64,000 bases of DNA from Polynucleobacter sp. es-MAR-4 (lineage in GTDB: Bacteria > Pseudomonadota > Gammaproteobacteria > Burkholderiales > Burkholderiaceae). The notes below the pieces were generated by a model. It saw only the letters and a program-made list of their open reading frames with translations. It searched no databases and was not told the origin of the DNA. Both the position numbers and the translations under genes were made by a program. Location of the stretch: positions 186,001 to 250,000 of the forward strand of contig NZ_JACVPF010000002.1 in NCBI RefSeq assembly GCF_018882055.1, written 5' to 3'. This document shows positions 49,168 to 57,406 of the stretch, piece by piece; the first letter of the stretch is position 1; each line of letters begins with the position of its first letter.

Positions 49168-49872
49168 TTGACCTCAGCGCATTTAGACACTCCCAAAAAA
49201 ATTGGCATTCTGGGTGGCACTTTTGACCCACCACATCTTGGTCACCTCAAACTGGCTACGCATTTTGCAAAGGTATTGCATCTCGATGCCCTACTCCTTA
49301 TCCCTAGCGGCGAACCTTGGCAAAAAGACCCGGACATAACATCCGCACAAATTCGTCTGCAACTCACTGAAGCGGCCGGTATTGATCTTGCTCGAGCATT
49401 TCTCTATTTAAAAATACCGACTCAAATTGGGATTGATCGCATTGAAATTGATAGGGCGGGGCCGAGCTACGCCATTGATACTGCCAAAGCACTGCGAGAT
49501 CGCTTTGGCCCTCTCGTCAGCTTGACTTGGTTAATGGGGGCTGACTCCCTCTTAAACATCCCCTCCTGGAACTCGTGGGATCAATTGCTTCATTTTGTGA
49601 ATTTTGCAGTGGCCAGTAGACCCCACCATGAACTTTCCACAGAAATGAGCCCTGAAATTCAGGCTTTATTGGAAAAATATCAGTCTATTGATGCAAGCAG
49701 CCTTGAAAAAAGCCCATTTGGCCGCATCTATCTAGATAACAGTCTTTCAGTAGATCTTTCATCAACCGAGCTTCGAGCCCAGCTTAAAAGCACCTCTCGT
49801 AGCGCTATTGCTTCCGAGCATATTCCGTCTCACGCTTTGGAAATCATTACAAATCTGGGTCTGTACAAATAA
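49168..49872 (+). CDS. nadD: Nicotinate-nucleotide adenylyltransferase
   Basis: Makes deamido-NAD from nicotinate mononucleotide and ATP. The 234-residue protein has GILGGTFDPPHLGHLKLA at residues 13-30, with the GxFxPxHxGH nucleotide motif, and LSSTELRAQL in the C-terminal part. The start is TTG at 49168, one base after hemF ends; there is no ATG upstream of the motif, so a non-ATG start is forced. rsfS follows after 54 bases, a very common pair in bacteria. Confidence 0.93.
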   Translation: MTSAHLDTPKKIGILGGTFDPPHLGHLKLATHFAKVLHLDALLLIPSGEPWQKDPDITSAQIRLQLTEAAGIDLARAFLYLKIPTQIGIDRIEIDRAGPSYAIDTAKALRDRFGPLVSLTWLMGADSLLNIPSWNSWDQLLHFVNFAVASRPHHELSTEMSPEIQALLEKYQSIDASSLEKSPFGRIYLDNSLSVDLSSTELRAQLKSTSRSAIASEHIPSHALEIITNLGLYK

Positions 49873-49926
49873 TCAGGCTAAGATCACCCCTATATTCAAA
49901 AATCTCAGAAAAATATTAAAGAAACT

Positions 49927-50316
49927 ATGGACTTAACAAAATTACAACGTGTCGTGATCGATGCCCTAGAAGACGTCAAGGCACAAGATATTCGTGTTTA
50001 TGACACGACCAAATTGAGCGAGCTATTTGATCGCGTGATCATTGCCACCGGTACCTCTAATCGTCAAACTCGATCTTTAGCCATGTCGGTTAAAGAGGCT
50101 GTCAACGCCAAAGGTGGTGAAGTGATCTCCGTCGAAGGCTTGGAGACTGGTGAATGGGTACTCGTCGACTGCGGCGATATCGTGGTTCATATTCTGCAAC
50201 CTGCATTGCGCGCGTACTACCAGCTTGAAGGTATGTGGGGTGCTAAGCCTGTTCGCGTCAAATTAGCGGCAGACAAAGGTCTTGTGAAAGCAAGCGAACC
50301 CGACGACGAAGATTAA
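49927..50316 (+). CDS. rsfS: Ribosome silencing factor RsfS
   Basis: Binds uL14 and blocks subunit joining when nutrients run low. The 129-residue protein has [17 protein letters not shown] near 39-55 and [20 protein letters not shown] near 74-93, the family core. It has a 20-residue charged tail ([17 protein letters not shown]), which some homologues lack. rlmH follows 10 bases after the stop. Confidence 0.95.
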   Translation: MDLTKLQRVVIDALEDVKAQDIRVYDTTKLSELFDRVIIATGTSNRQTRSLAMSVKEAVNAKGGEVISVEGLETGEWVLVDCGDIVVHILQPALRAYYQLEGMWGAKPVRVKLAADKGLVKASEPDDED

Positions 50317-50326
50317 TGCTTTAGCA

Positions 50327-50770
50327 ATGCGTCTAACGATTGTTTCTGTTGGTCACAAAATGCCAGAATGGGTTGCAACTGCAACCCATGATTACATTAA
50401 GCGCATGCCCGCAGACTGCAGTATCGAAATCAAAGAGATTAAGCCTGATCTCACACCAGCTAAAGAGGCAATCAAGATTGCGGCAGCCATTCCGAAGGGC
50501 TCTCGCGTTATTGCGCTGGATGAGCGAGGAAAAGATCACACTACTCAAAATCTAGCCACTCAGCTAGCAAGCTGGCGACAGGAGGGTTTTGATATCACCT
50601 TCCTAATTGGTGGCGCCGATGGGCTTGATCCAAGTCTCAAAGAAGGCGCTCAAGGGATGTGGCGCCTCTCAAGCCTCACGCTACCCCATGCTATGGCAAG
50701 AGTCTTGCTAGTTGAGCAGCTCTATCGAGCTTGGACCATTTTGCAAGGCCACCCTTATCACCGCGAGTAA
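50327..50770 (+). CDS. rlmH: 23S rRNA (pseudouridine1915-N3)-methyltransferase
   Basis: SPOUT-class SAM methyltransferase that acts on 70S ribosomes at helix 69. The 147-residue protein ends with the hallmarks: [13 protein letters not shown] near 99-111, [22 protein letters not shown] and the C-terminal HPYHRE. The length is normal (E. coli 155). maf starts seven bases after the stop. The order nadD-rsfS-rlmH-maf-rng is conserved in betaproteobacteria. Confidence 0.95.
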   Translation: MRLTIVSVGHKMPEWVATATHDYIKRMPADCSIEIKEIKPDLTPAKEAIKIAAAIPKGSRVIALDERGKDHTTQNLATQLASWRQEGFDITFLIGGADGLDPSLKEGAQGMWRLSSLTLPHAMARVLLVEQLYRAWTILQGHPYHRE

Positions 50771-50777
50771 GTCATTC

Positions 50778-51401
50778 ATGTTTTCTTATATTTACCTTGC
50801 CTCACAAAGTCCACGTCGCCAAGAGTTACTCAAACAGATTGGCGTCCAGTTTGAAATGTTGATCGCAGCACCGGGTGAAGATACAGAAACTCTTGAGGCA
50901 CCCCTACCCCATGAACGAGCCCGTGATTATGTTGAGCGGGTCACTTTTGCCAAAAGTGCTGTTGCATTAGCCAGATGGCAAAACAGCGGTAAACCGTGGG
51001 CACCCATTTTGTGTGCAGATACCACTGTCAGCTTGCCCGGCAGCTCAGCTGGCGAGATTCTGGGAAAGCCGAATGATGCTGCTGATGCTGAACGCATTCT
51101 CAAAATGCTCAGCGGCAAAGTGCATGAAGTACTCACCGCGGTTGTACTCACAATTGATCCCAAAACAAACCCTCTTTGCTTGGTGCAGGTTTCTGAAGTG
51201 GAATTTGCCCACTTAACTCAAACCCAGATTGATAATTACATTCAGAGTGGTGAGCCCTTTGGTAAGGCTGGCGCATATGGCATTCAAGGCTTGGGAGGGG
51301 CTTTTATTCCCTCAATTAAAGGCAGCTATAGCGGTATCATGGGATTACCTATTTTCGAAGTTAACCAATTATTAGATTTCGCTAAAGTTGCCCGTATATG
51401 A
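50778..51401 (+). CDS. maf: Maf-family nucleoside triphosphate pyrophosphatase (dTTP/UTP type)
   Basis: Hydrolyses dTTP, UTP or modified nucleotides, cleaning the pool. The 207-residue protein has LASQSPRRQELLKQIG near 7-22, CADTTVSLPG near 80-89 and GKAGAYGIQGLGGAFIPSIKGSYSGIMGLP (in blocks) near 161-190. The ATG at 50778 was chosen because the longer frame runs back into rlmH. Its end overlaps the rng start by four bases. Confidence 0.92.
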   Translation: MFSYIYLASQSPRRQELLKQIGVQFEMLIAAPGEDTETLEAPLPHERARDYVERVTFAKSAVALARWQNSGKPWAPILCADTTVSLPGSSAGEILGKPNDAADAERILKMLSGKVHEVLTAVVLTIDPKTNPLCLVQVSEVEFAHLTQTQIDNYIQSGEPFGKAGAYGIQGLGGAFIPSIKGSYSGIMGLPIFEVNQLLDFAKVARI

Positions 51402-52861
51402 ATGAAGAAATCCTAATCAACATCACCCCACAGGAAACACGGGTGGCATTAATTCAGCAAGGGGCTGTTCAAGAGCTTCAGATTGAGCGTACGCGTCAAC
51501 GCGGCATCGTTGGCAATATCTATTTGGCTAAAGTGGTAAGAGTACTGCCGGGCATGCAATCTGCCTTCATTGAGATCGGCTTAGAGCGCACTGCATTTAT
51601 GCATGTTGCTGATATCACCCAAAACAATCCTCAGGCGCAAATCGAGAAACTCCTTTTTGAGGGACAAAATGTTCTAGTGCAGGTCCTGAAGGATCCCCTA
51701 GGAACAAAAGGCGCACGTCTCACCACTCAACTGAGTATTGCTGGCCGCAATTTAGTTTACCTACCGCCAGCCGGGACAGATGCAGCTACTGAAAAATATA
51801 TTGGCGTATCGCAAAGAATTGACCAACCTGAAGAGCGCGAGGCAATCAAGGCGCGCCTTGCAGGACTCATGCCTGTGGATGAAAAAGGTGGAATCATTGT
51901 GCGCACCAGCGCGCAAGATGCTAGCGATACTGAGCTCGAGCACGATATGCATTACCTACGGACCACTTGGGAAAAAATTCGGGAAGCTGTAAATCACAAG
52001 GCCGCCCCTAGCTTGCTTTACCAGGATCTCAGTCTAGCTGAACGTGTATTGCGTGACGTTGCTGGTGAAGAAACCACTCAAATTCGAGTCGATTCGGCTG
52101 AAAACTTTGAAAAGCTCAAAGGATTCGCCACCTTGTATATGCCCAATCTCTTGGACAAACTCACACTGCATCGCGGTGAGCGCGCCCTCTTTGATTTATT
52201 TGATGTGGATGCTGAAATCAATAAGGCACTTGGTAGAAGGGTTGATCTCAAGTCCGGCGGCTATCTCATGATTGACCAAACTGAGTCGATGACTACGATT
52301 GATGTCAACACCGGAAGTTATGTAGGCGCACGCAATCTCGATGACACCGTATTTAAAACCAATCTTGAAGCTGCTCAGGCGATTGCTCGTCAACTCCGCT
52401 TACGCAATCTTGGCGGCATCATCATCATTGATTTTATTGATATGTTAAGCAAAGACCATCAAGAGTCTGTTTTGCACGAGCTCAATCGCAATTTAGAGCG
52501 GGATCATGCCCGTACTTCGGTGAGCGAGTTTTCCTCGCTAGGCCTAGTGGAGATGACGCGTAAACGTACTCGAGAATCCCTTGCTCACATCACTTGCGAG
52601 CCTTGTGCTACGTGCCAAGGTAAGGGTGAAGTCAAAACCGCTCAGACTATTTGCTATGAGATTTTGCGGGAGATTGTGCGTGAACATCGCCAATTTAATC
52701 CTCGAGAATTTAGGATTGTTGCTGCACCGGATGTGATTGATCTTTTTCTTGAAGAAGAAAACCAATTCTTGGCACAGTTGGGCGACTTTATTAGCAAGCC
52801 TATCAAACTACAAGCTGAAGGTAGTTTCCGACAAGAGCAATACGATATCGTTCTCAGTTAA
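51398..52861 (+). CDS. rng: Ribonuclease G
   Basis: Endoribonuclease for 16S rRNA 5'-end maturation and mRNA decay, homologous to the RNase E catalytic half. The 487-residue protein has an S1 RNA-binding domain (about 37-128), the active-site block LGGIIIIDFIDM at about residues 340-351, and CEPCATCQGKG near 400-410, the zinc-link motif. The length matches RNase G, not RNase E. It ends the plus-strand run and converges on msbA. Confidence 0.95.
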   Translation: MNEEILINITPQETRVALIQQGAVQELQIERTRQRGIVGNIYLAKVVRVLPGMQSAFIEIGLERTAFMHVADITQNNPQAQIEKLLFEGQNVLVQVLKDPLGTKGARLTTQLSIAGRNLVYLPPAGTDAATEKYIGVSQRIDQPEEREAIKARLAGLMPVDEKGGIIVRTSAQDASDTELEHDMHYLRTTWEKIREAVNHKAAPSLLYQDLSLAERVLRDVAGEETTQIRVDSAENFEKLKGFATLYMPNLLDKLTLHRGERALFDLFDVDAEINKALGRRVDLKSGGYLMIDQTESMTTIDVNTGSYVGARNLDDTVFKTNLEAAQAIARQLRLRNLGGIIIIDFIDMLSKDHQESVLHELNRNLERDHARTSVSEFSSLGLVEMTRKRTRESLAHITCEPCATCQGKGEVKTAQTICYEILREIVREHRQFNPREFRIVAAPDVIDLFLEEENQFLAQLGDFISKPIKLQAEGSFRQEQYDIVLS

Positions 52862-52884
52862 TCGCTGATTAAGCGTTTGAGAAC
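52850..52884. terminator. Nested inverted repeats between rng and msbA stops
   Basis: GTTCTCA (52850-52856) pairs with TGAGAAC (52878-52884), and inside it TTAATC pairs with GATTAA. The structure covers both stop codons of these convergent genes. There is no T-tract, so it may only mark a weak or Rho-dependent end. Confidence 0.25.
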
Positions 52885-54632
52885 TGAATGCGGTGCAGAT
52901 TGGCGTACAAGCCATCTTTGGCAATCAACTCTTCATGTGAGCCATTCTCAATCACATGACCATGCTCTAGCACCACAATTCGATTGGCATGCTCAATAGT
53001 TGAAAGACGATGAGCAATCACCAGAGTGGTTCTACCCGCCATCAAGCGCTCTAAAGCATCTTGAACTTGACGCTCTGACTCGGAGTCAAGCGCTGAAGTT
53101 GCTTCATCCAAAATCAAAATAGGCGCATCCTTGTAAATCGCTCTCGCAATTGCTAAACGTTGACGCTGACCACCAGATAGGCGATTACCGTTATCGCCAA
53201 TTTGCGCATCAATTCCTTCCGGCATTTCTTTTATGAGTGAAGATAGGTTTGCCGCCTCAAGCGCCTCCATCACGCGCCCACGATCAACGCCTTCTGGGCC
53301 GACTGCACCATATGCTACGTTGGCCGCAATACTGTCGTTAAACAAAATGACATCTTGGCTCACAAAAGCAATTTGTTTACGCACATCCGCAAGAACAATG
53401 TTTTCAAGCGGGATGTCATCCAAGAAGATTTGTCCGCTTGTCGGCTTAAAGAAGCGAGGCAATAAATTGACCAGCGTTGATTTCCCACCGCCAGAGGGCC
53501 CGACAAAAGCAACCACTTCACCTGGCTTGATATTTAAGTTCACTCCAGTGAGGGCATCTTTACGCCCAACCTCTTGCTGGTAAGAGAAGCCAACATCTTC
53601 AAATCGAATTCCGCCCTTAGCCTTACCTAAAGACTTCATATTCTCCTTACGGGACTCATCCTCTTCAAAAGGCTGATCCATAAGAGCGAAAATCATCTCT
53701 GCTGCAGTTAATCCACGCTGCAAGGGCTGGTTAATATCGGCCAAATGTTTAATCGGTGAAATCACCAACATCATGGCAGTAATAAAAGAGGCGAAGCCAC
53801 CGACTGTAGTCCCTTCTGAAGCTGACTGCATCAAGGCAATGACCAAGACGAGTGATAGCGCCATAGAGGCTATGAGTTGAGTGATCGGCTGATTTAAGCC
53901 TCCAGCTACCGCCGATTTCAAGGCAAATTGACGCAGGCGATCCGCTTTTTCCATAAAGCGACGCATCTCGTACTCTTCTGCTCCATGCACCTTCACAATC
54001 TTGTACCCAGCCGCTGATTCTTCAACGATATAGGCTAACTCGCTAGTCAGAGTCTGTTGCTCACGATTTAAAGATCGCAGACGCTTGTTGATTTTGCTCA
54101 TGATGAAGGCAATGATCGGGAAGATCACCAACACCACTAAAGTCAGCTGCCAATTCAAATAAATGAGATAACCAATTAAGCCCACCACAGTAAGCGAATC
54201 TCGCACCAGGCTAATCAACATACCGCCCATGATGGAGAGGACGTTATTTACCTCAAAAACAACTGCGTTAATTAAATTCGATGCAGAGTTCTTCTGAAAA
54301 AAAGTAGTTGATGCATTTAATAGTGTTTGGAACATCTGCTGACGCAATTTCAGCAAAACTGAATTAATGACACGAGTGAGCAAATAATTCGATAGAAACT
54401 GAGCCAAACTTCGAACAAAAGCTAAGCCCACCAAGAAAACTGGCACCTGCCACAGCTTGTCATTCATTTGCCCGGTAAAACCGCGATCCAATAATGGCTT
54501 CATGAGGGCGGGAATAGAGGTTTCGGCGCCAGCAACTATCGCCATAGCCAATAAAGAGCCAATAATTAAGCCAATATGGGGCTTGAGGTACTGAATTAAG
54601 CGATTTAGGGCGGTACGGTCTTGAGCATTCAT
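52869..54632 (-). CDS. msbA: Lipid A export ABC transporter MsbA
   Basis: Flips core-lipid A across the inner membrane. The 587-residue half-transporter has six membrane helices (about 20-320), Walker A GPSGGGKST (about 377-385), signature LSGGQRQRLAIARA and Walker B ILILDEATSALD. The ATG at 54632 (MNAQDRT) gives normal length; the frame is open further upstream but would run through the glycosyltransferase gene. The two start codons are only 10 bases apart, with a 15-base palindrome ATTCATATAATGAAT between and over them. Neighbouring LPS genes support the lipid A role. Confidence 0.93.
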   Translation of the reverse strand: MNAQDRTALNRLIQYLKPHIGLIIGSLLAMAIVAGAETSIPALMKPLLDRGFTGQMNDKLWQVPVFLVGLAFVRSLAQFLSNYLLTRVINSVLLKLRQQMFQTLLNASTTFFQKNSASNLINAVVFEVNNVLSIMGGMLISLVRDSLTVVGLIGYLIYLNWQLTLVVLVIFPIIAFIMSKINKRLRSLNREQQTLTSELAYIVEESAAGYKIVKVHGAEEYEMRRFMEKADRLRQFALKSAVAGGLNQPITQLIASMALSLVLVIALMQSASEGTTVGGFASFITAMMLVISPIKHLADINQPLQRGLTAAEMIFALMDQPFEEDESRKENMKSLGKAKGGIRFEDVGFSYQQEVGRKDALTGVNLNIKPGEVVAFVGPSGGGKSTLVNLLPRFFKPTSGQIFLDDIPLENIVLADVRKQIAFVSQDVILFNDSIAANVAYGAVGPEGVDRGRVMEALEAANLSSLIKEMPEGIDAQIGDNGNRLSGGQRQRLAIARAIYKDAPILILDEATSALDSESERQVQDALERLMAGRTTLVIAHRLSTIEHANRIVVLEHGHVIENGSHEELIAKDGLYANLHRIQFSNA

Positions 54633-54642
54633 ATAATGAATT
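54632..54642 (+). promoter_or_regulatory. Perfect TATAAT 5 bases before the glycosyltransferase start
   Basis: TATAAT at 54632-54637 is followed by GAATT and the ATG at 54643. If it is the -10 element, the transcript starts at the ATG. No good -35 is seen. It overlaps the msbA start codon on the other strand. Confidence 0.3.
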
Positions 54643-55422
54643 ATGCCCACCTTATCCGTCATACTCATCACTCGTAATGAAGAGGCCAATTTGGCCGACT
54701 GTTTGGCCTCTCTGGACGGGATTGCCCAGCAAATCGTGGTGGTGGACACCAACAGCTCAGATCGCACTCTAGAAATCGCTAAAAACCATGGGGCGGTCAT
54801 TAGCCAGCCAGCAGATTGGCCTGGTTTTGGACCCCAAAAGAACCGCGCACTTGATCTGGCAACTAGTGAATGGGTGCTATCCCTGGATGCCGATGAGCGC
54901 CTCACCCCAGCCCTCAGAAATGAAATTCTGACGGCAATGCATCATTCGGCCCATGTCGACTGTTTTGCCATTCCACGCCTATCCTGGTATTGCGGTCGCT
55001 TTATTCGCCACTCAGGCTGGAGCCCAGATTATGTTGATCGATTATTCAAACGTGGCACAGCTCGCTTTTCGGATGACCTAGTTCATGAGCGTCTGATCCC
55101 TGCTGGTCAAGTAGCAAAACTCGAGAACCCAATGCTGCACTTCAGCTTTATGAACTATTCACAGGTACTGCAGAAGTTAGATCGGTATTCAACTGCTTCA
55201 GCAGAGCAAGCTTTTGCTAAAGGGAAAAAGAGTAGCCCATTAAAAGCAGTACTTCATGGTATCTGGGCTTTTATACGCACCTACTTCATTCGCCTTGGTT
55301 TCTTGGATGGCCCCCAGGGTTTTGCATTAGCAATCTCTAATGGTCAAGGAACCTACTATCGCTATATGAAGTTATGGCAACTGCATCAAGAAACTGCACT
55401 TCACCAACATCACGGTAAATGA
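54643..55422 (+). CDS. LPS core glycosyltransferase, family 2 (WaaE/KdtX-like)
   Basis: A 259-residue GT2 enzyme with the GT-A fold: SVILITRNEEANLADCLASL at the N-terminus, VVDTNSSDRT near 33-42, and LSLDADERL near 79-87 with the metal-binding DAD. The block RLSWYCGRFIRHSGW and the later PDYVDRLFKRG are typical of the WaaE/KdtX group that adds a sugar to the inner-core heptose. No signal or membrane helix is needed. It overlaps the second GT2 gene by four bases and is divergent from msbA. Confidence 0.85.
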   Translation: MPTLSVILITRNEEANLADCLASLDGIAQQIVVVDTNSSDRTLEIAKNHGAVISQPADWPGFGPQKNRALDLATSEWVLSLDADERLTPALRNEILTAMHHSAHVDCFAIPRLSWYCGRFIRHSGWSPDYVDRLFKRGTARFSDDLVHERLIPAGQVAKLENPMLHFSFMNYSQVLQKLDRYSTASAEQAFAKGKKSSPLKAVLHGIWAFIRTYFIRLGFLDGPQGFALAISNGQGTYYRYMKLWQLHQETALHQHHGK

Positions 55423-56198
55423 TCTCTGTACTTTTAGCGACCTACAACTGGCCGCAAGCCCTCAAACTATGCCTTGAGTCACTTGGCACTCAAACGGATT
55501 TAGATTTTGAAATCATCATTGCTGATGATGGCTCAAGTGCAGACACCAAAGATCTCATCACCGCTACTCAGGCTCGTTTCCCAGTAAAAATAGTGCATCT
55601 CTGGCAAGAGGATCAGGGTTTTCGTAAGACCCGCATCCTAAACCAAGCCATAGCAGCATCCGCCGGTGAATATTTGGTATTTCTCGATGGCGATTGTATT
55701 GTTCAACCAGACTTTATCGCCCAACATCGAACACTATCTCAGGCTAAGCACTTGGTTACAGGTAGTCGCGTCCTACTCAATCAAGAGCTCAGCAAAGAAT
55801 TGCTTTCATGGTCGCATTGGGATTTCAAAAAATTTATCAGTAAGTTGTTGAGCTATCGACTTTCTGGCGGTATCAACAAATATTGGCCTCTCAAGATGAA
55901 GCTAGGGAATGGCGCCTGGCGCGATTACAAGAAATTTGTGTGGCGCCGTATTAAGGGGTGCAATATGGCCTGCTGGAAGTCAGATGCCCTTGCTATTGGC
56001 GGCTTTGATGAGTCCATGACTGGTTGGGGGCACGAGGATGCGGACTTTGTTTTCAGGCTGCAGAACAGGGGCTTGATTCGCAAATCTGGATCATGGTCTA
56101 CCGAAGTGCTTCACCTCTATCATCGCATTAACGACCAGTCCAATGCTGCTGAAAATGCGCGTCGTGTACGTGAAAAAATTCTAGCTAAAGCTCAGTAG
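55419..56198 (+). CDS. Family 2 glycosyltransferase with galactosyltransferase-type C-terminus
   Basis: A 259-residue GT2 enzyme: SVLLATYNWPQALKLCLESL at 3-22, IIADDGSSADT near 34-44, the metal motif FLDGDCIVQPDF near 87-98, and the C-terminal GWGHEDADFVFRLQNRG near 204-220, which is typical of the GT2/galactosyltransferase C-terminal domain. It is coupled to the first glycosyltransferase by an ATGA overlap. A role in the LPS core is inferred from msbA, the GT9 gene and the WaaE-like neighbour. Confidence 0.83.
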   Translation: MISVLLATYNWPQALKLCLESLGTQTDLDFEIIIADDGSSADTKDLITATQARFPVKIVHLWQEDQGFRKTRILNQAIAASAGEYLVFLDGDCIVQPDFIAQHRTLSQAKHLVTGSRVLLNQELSKELLSWSHWDFKKFISKLLSYRLSGGINKYWPLKMKLGNGAWRDYKKFVWRRIKGCNMACWKSDALAIGGFDESMTGWGHEDADFVFRLQNRGLIRKSGSWSTEVLHLYHRINDQSNAAENARRVREKILAKAQ

Positions 56199-56218
56199 GA
56201 TTGAGTTACATTAGCCCC

Positions 56219-57376
56219 ATGACTGCATTTTCAGCACTAAAACCTAAAAAAGTTTTATTTATTGCGACTCGCCAAATTGGGGATGTCCTTGTTACTACAC
56301 CGCTAATTTCACAAGCGCGTGAACTCTGGCCTGATGCTGAATTTCACTTCCTGGGTTACCGTGGAAAACTCGAGATGCTCAAGGGCAATCCTGATATTGC
56401 GCAGACAATCGAAACTTCAGACCGTCCTAAACTAAAAGAATATCTCTCCTTATTTTTCAAGCTCTTTCAACGTTACGATCTCGCGGTAGTTACACAACCT
56501 AGCGATCGCGCTTACTTCTATGGCTTAGCGGCGGCCCATCAGCGAGTGGGCGTATTAGGCGGTCACCCTCAAGGCCTCACAGAGCAAGATAAAAATAAAA
56601 GAACTAAAAGCGATAAACAAAATGCCTGGAAAAAAGCAATCTGCTTACATACAGTTGATATAGATTATTTCGCACAACATGTGATCGCCGAAAAGCTTCG
56701 CTTGCTTGAGATCTTTTATAAGAATCCAGCGGACTTATTTAAAAAATCAATCTCGGTTACCGCTCCTGCTGGTGATCCGATTGCCCCCAGTATTGCGGGT
56801 CAACTTCACGCACCCTATGTGGTGGTCCATCCTGGACCTCTAACCGCTTATAAACGCTGGCCTCTAGCTTATTGGCAAACCTTGCTGACATGGATTACAA
56901 AGCAAGGTTGGCAAGTGGTGCTTAGCGCATCACCGGCTAAGCAAGATCTGCAGCTCAATAAGGACATTCTTTCCTTGCTGGATGAAGAGACACGTAGTCA
57001 TGTAGTTGATACGGCTGGCTTACTGCCTATCTCACAAGCGGGCACACTGATTCGTGGCGCAATTGCCTATGTTGGAGTGGATACGTCGATCACCCATCTT
57101 GCAGCAGCATGCAATACGCCCACCATTGCCTTATTTGGCCCAACACCGCCTACCAACTTTGGGCCATGGCCTAATGGCTTTATTGGCGAACAGCCCTATC
57201 AATTGAGAGCACGCTCACAAACCGTTGGCAATGTCACCATCTTGCAAGGGCCCGGTGAATGCGTTCCCTGCCGTAAAGCAGGCTGCGAAGACCGTGCAAG
57301 TAGTAATAGCGAATGCTTAGATCACTTAGAACCAAATCAGGTGATTGCAGCGCTTCAAGCTGCTACAAATAAATAA
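56219..57376 (+). CDS. Family 9 glycosyltransferase (ADP-heptose:LPS heptosyltransferase type)
   Basis: A 385-residue GT9 enzyme: VLFIATRQIGDVLVTTPLI near 14-32, VVVHPGPLTAYKRWPLAYWQ near 199-218, and VGVDTSITHLAAACNTPTIALFGPT (in blocks) near 280-305. The C-terminus has a Cys cluster (CVPCRKAGC...ECLDHL) found in part of this family. The ATG at 56219 was preferred to the TTG at 56201. It is the third gene of the LPS run; the number of the heptosyltransferase (I, II, III) cannot be told. Confidence 0.85.
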   Translation: MTAFSALKPKKVLFIATRQIGDVLVTTPLISQARELWPDAEFHFLGYRGKLEMLKGNPDIAQTIETSDRPKLKEYLSLFFKLFQRYDLAVVTQPSDRAYFYGLAAAHQRVGVLGGHPQGLTEQDKNKRTKSDKQNAWKKAICLHTVDIDYFAQHVIAEKLRLLEIFYKNPADLFKKSISVTAPAGDPIAPSIAGQLHAPYVVVHPGPLTAYKRWPLAYWQTLLTWITKQGWQVVLSASPAKQDLQLNKDILSLLDEETRSHVVDTAGLLPISQAGTLIRGAIAYVGVDTSITHLAAACNTPTIALFGPTPPTNFGPWPNGFIGEQPYQLRARSQTVGNVTILQGPGECVPCRKAGCEDRASSNSECLDHLEPNQVIAALQAATNK

Positions 57377-57406
57377 CTTACTCTGGGTAGTTTTGCAGCC
57401 ACTGAT

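Noticed and set aside
54633..54905. N-terminal extension of msbA by 91 codons
   Set aside because: The extra frame runs antisense through the glycosyltransferase gene, and MsbA has its normal start at 54632.
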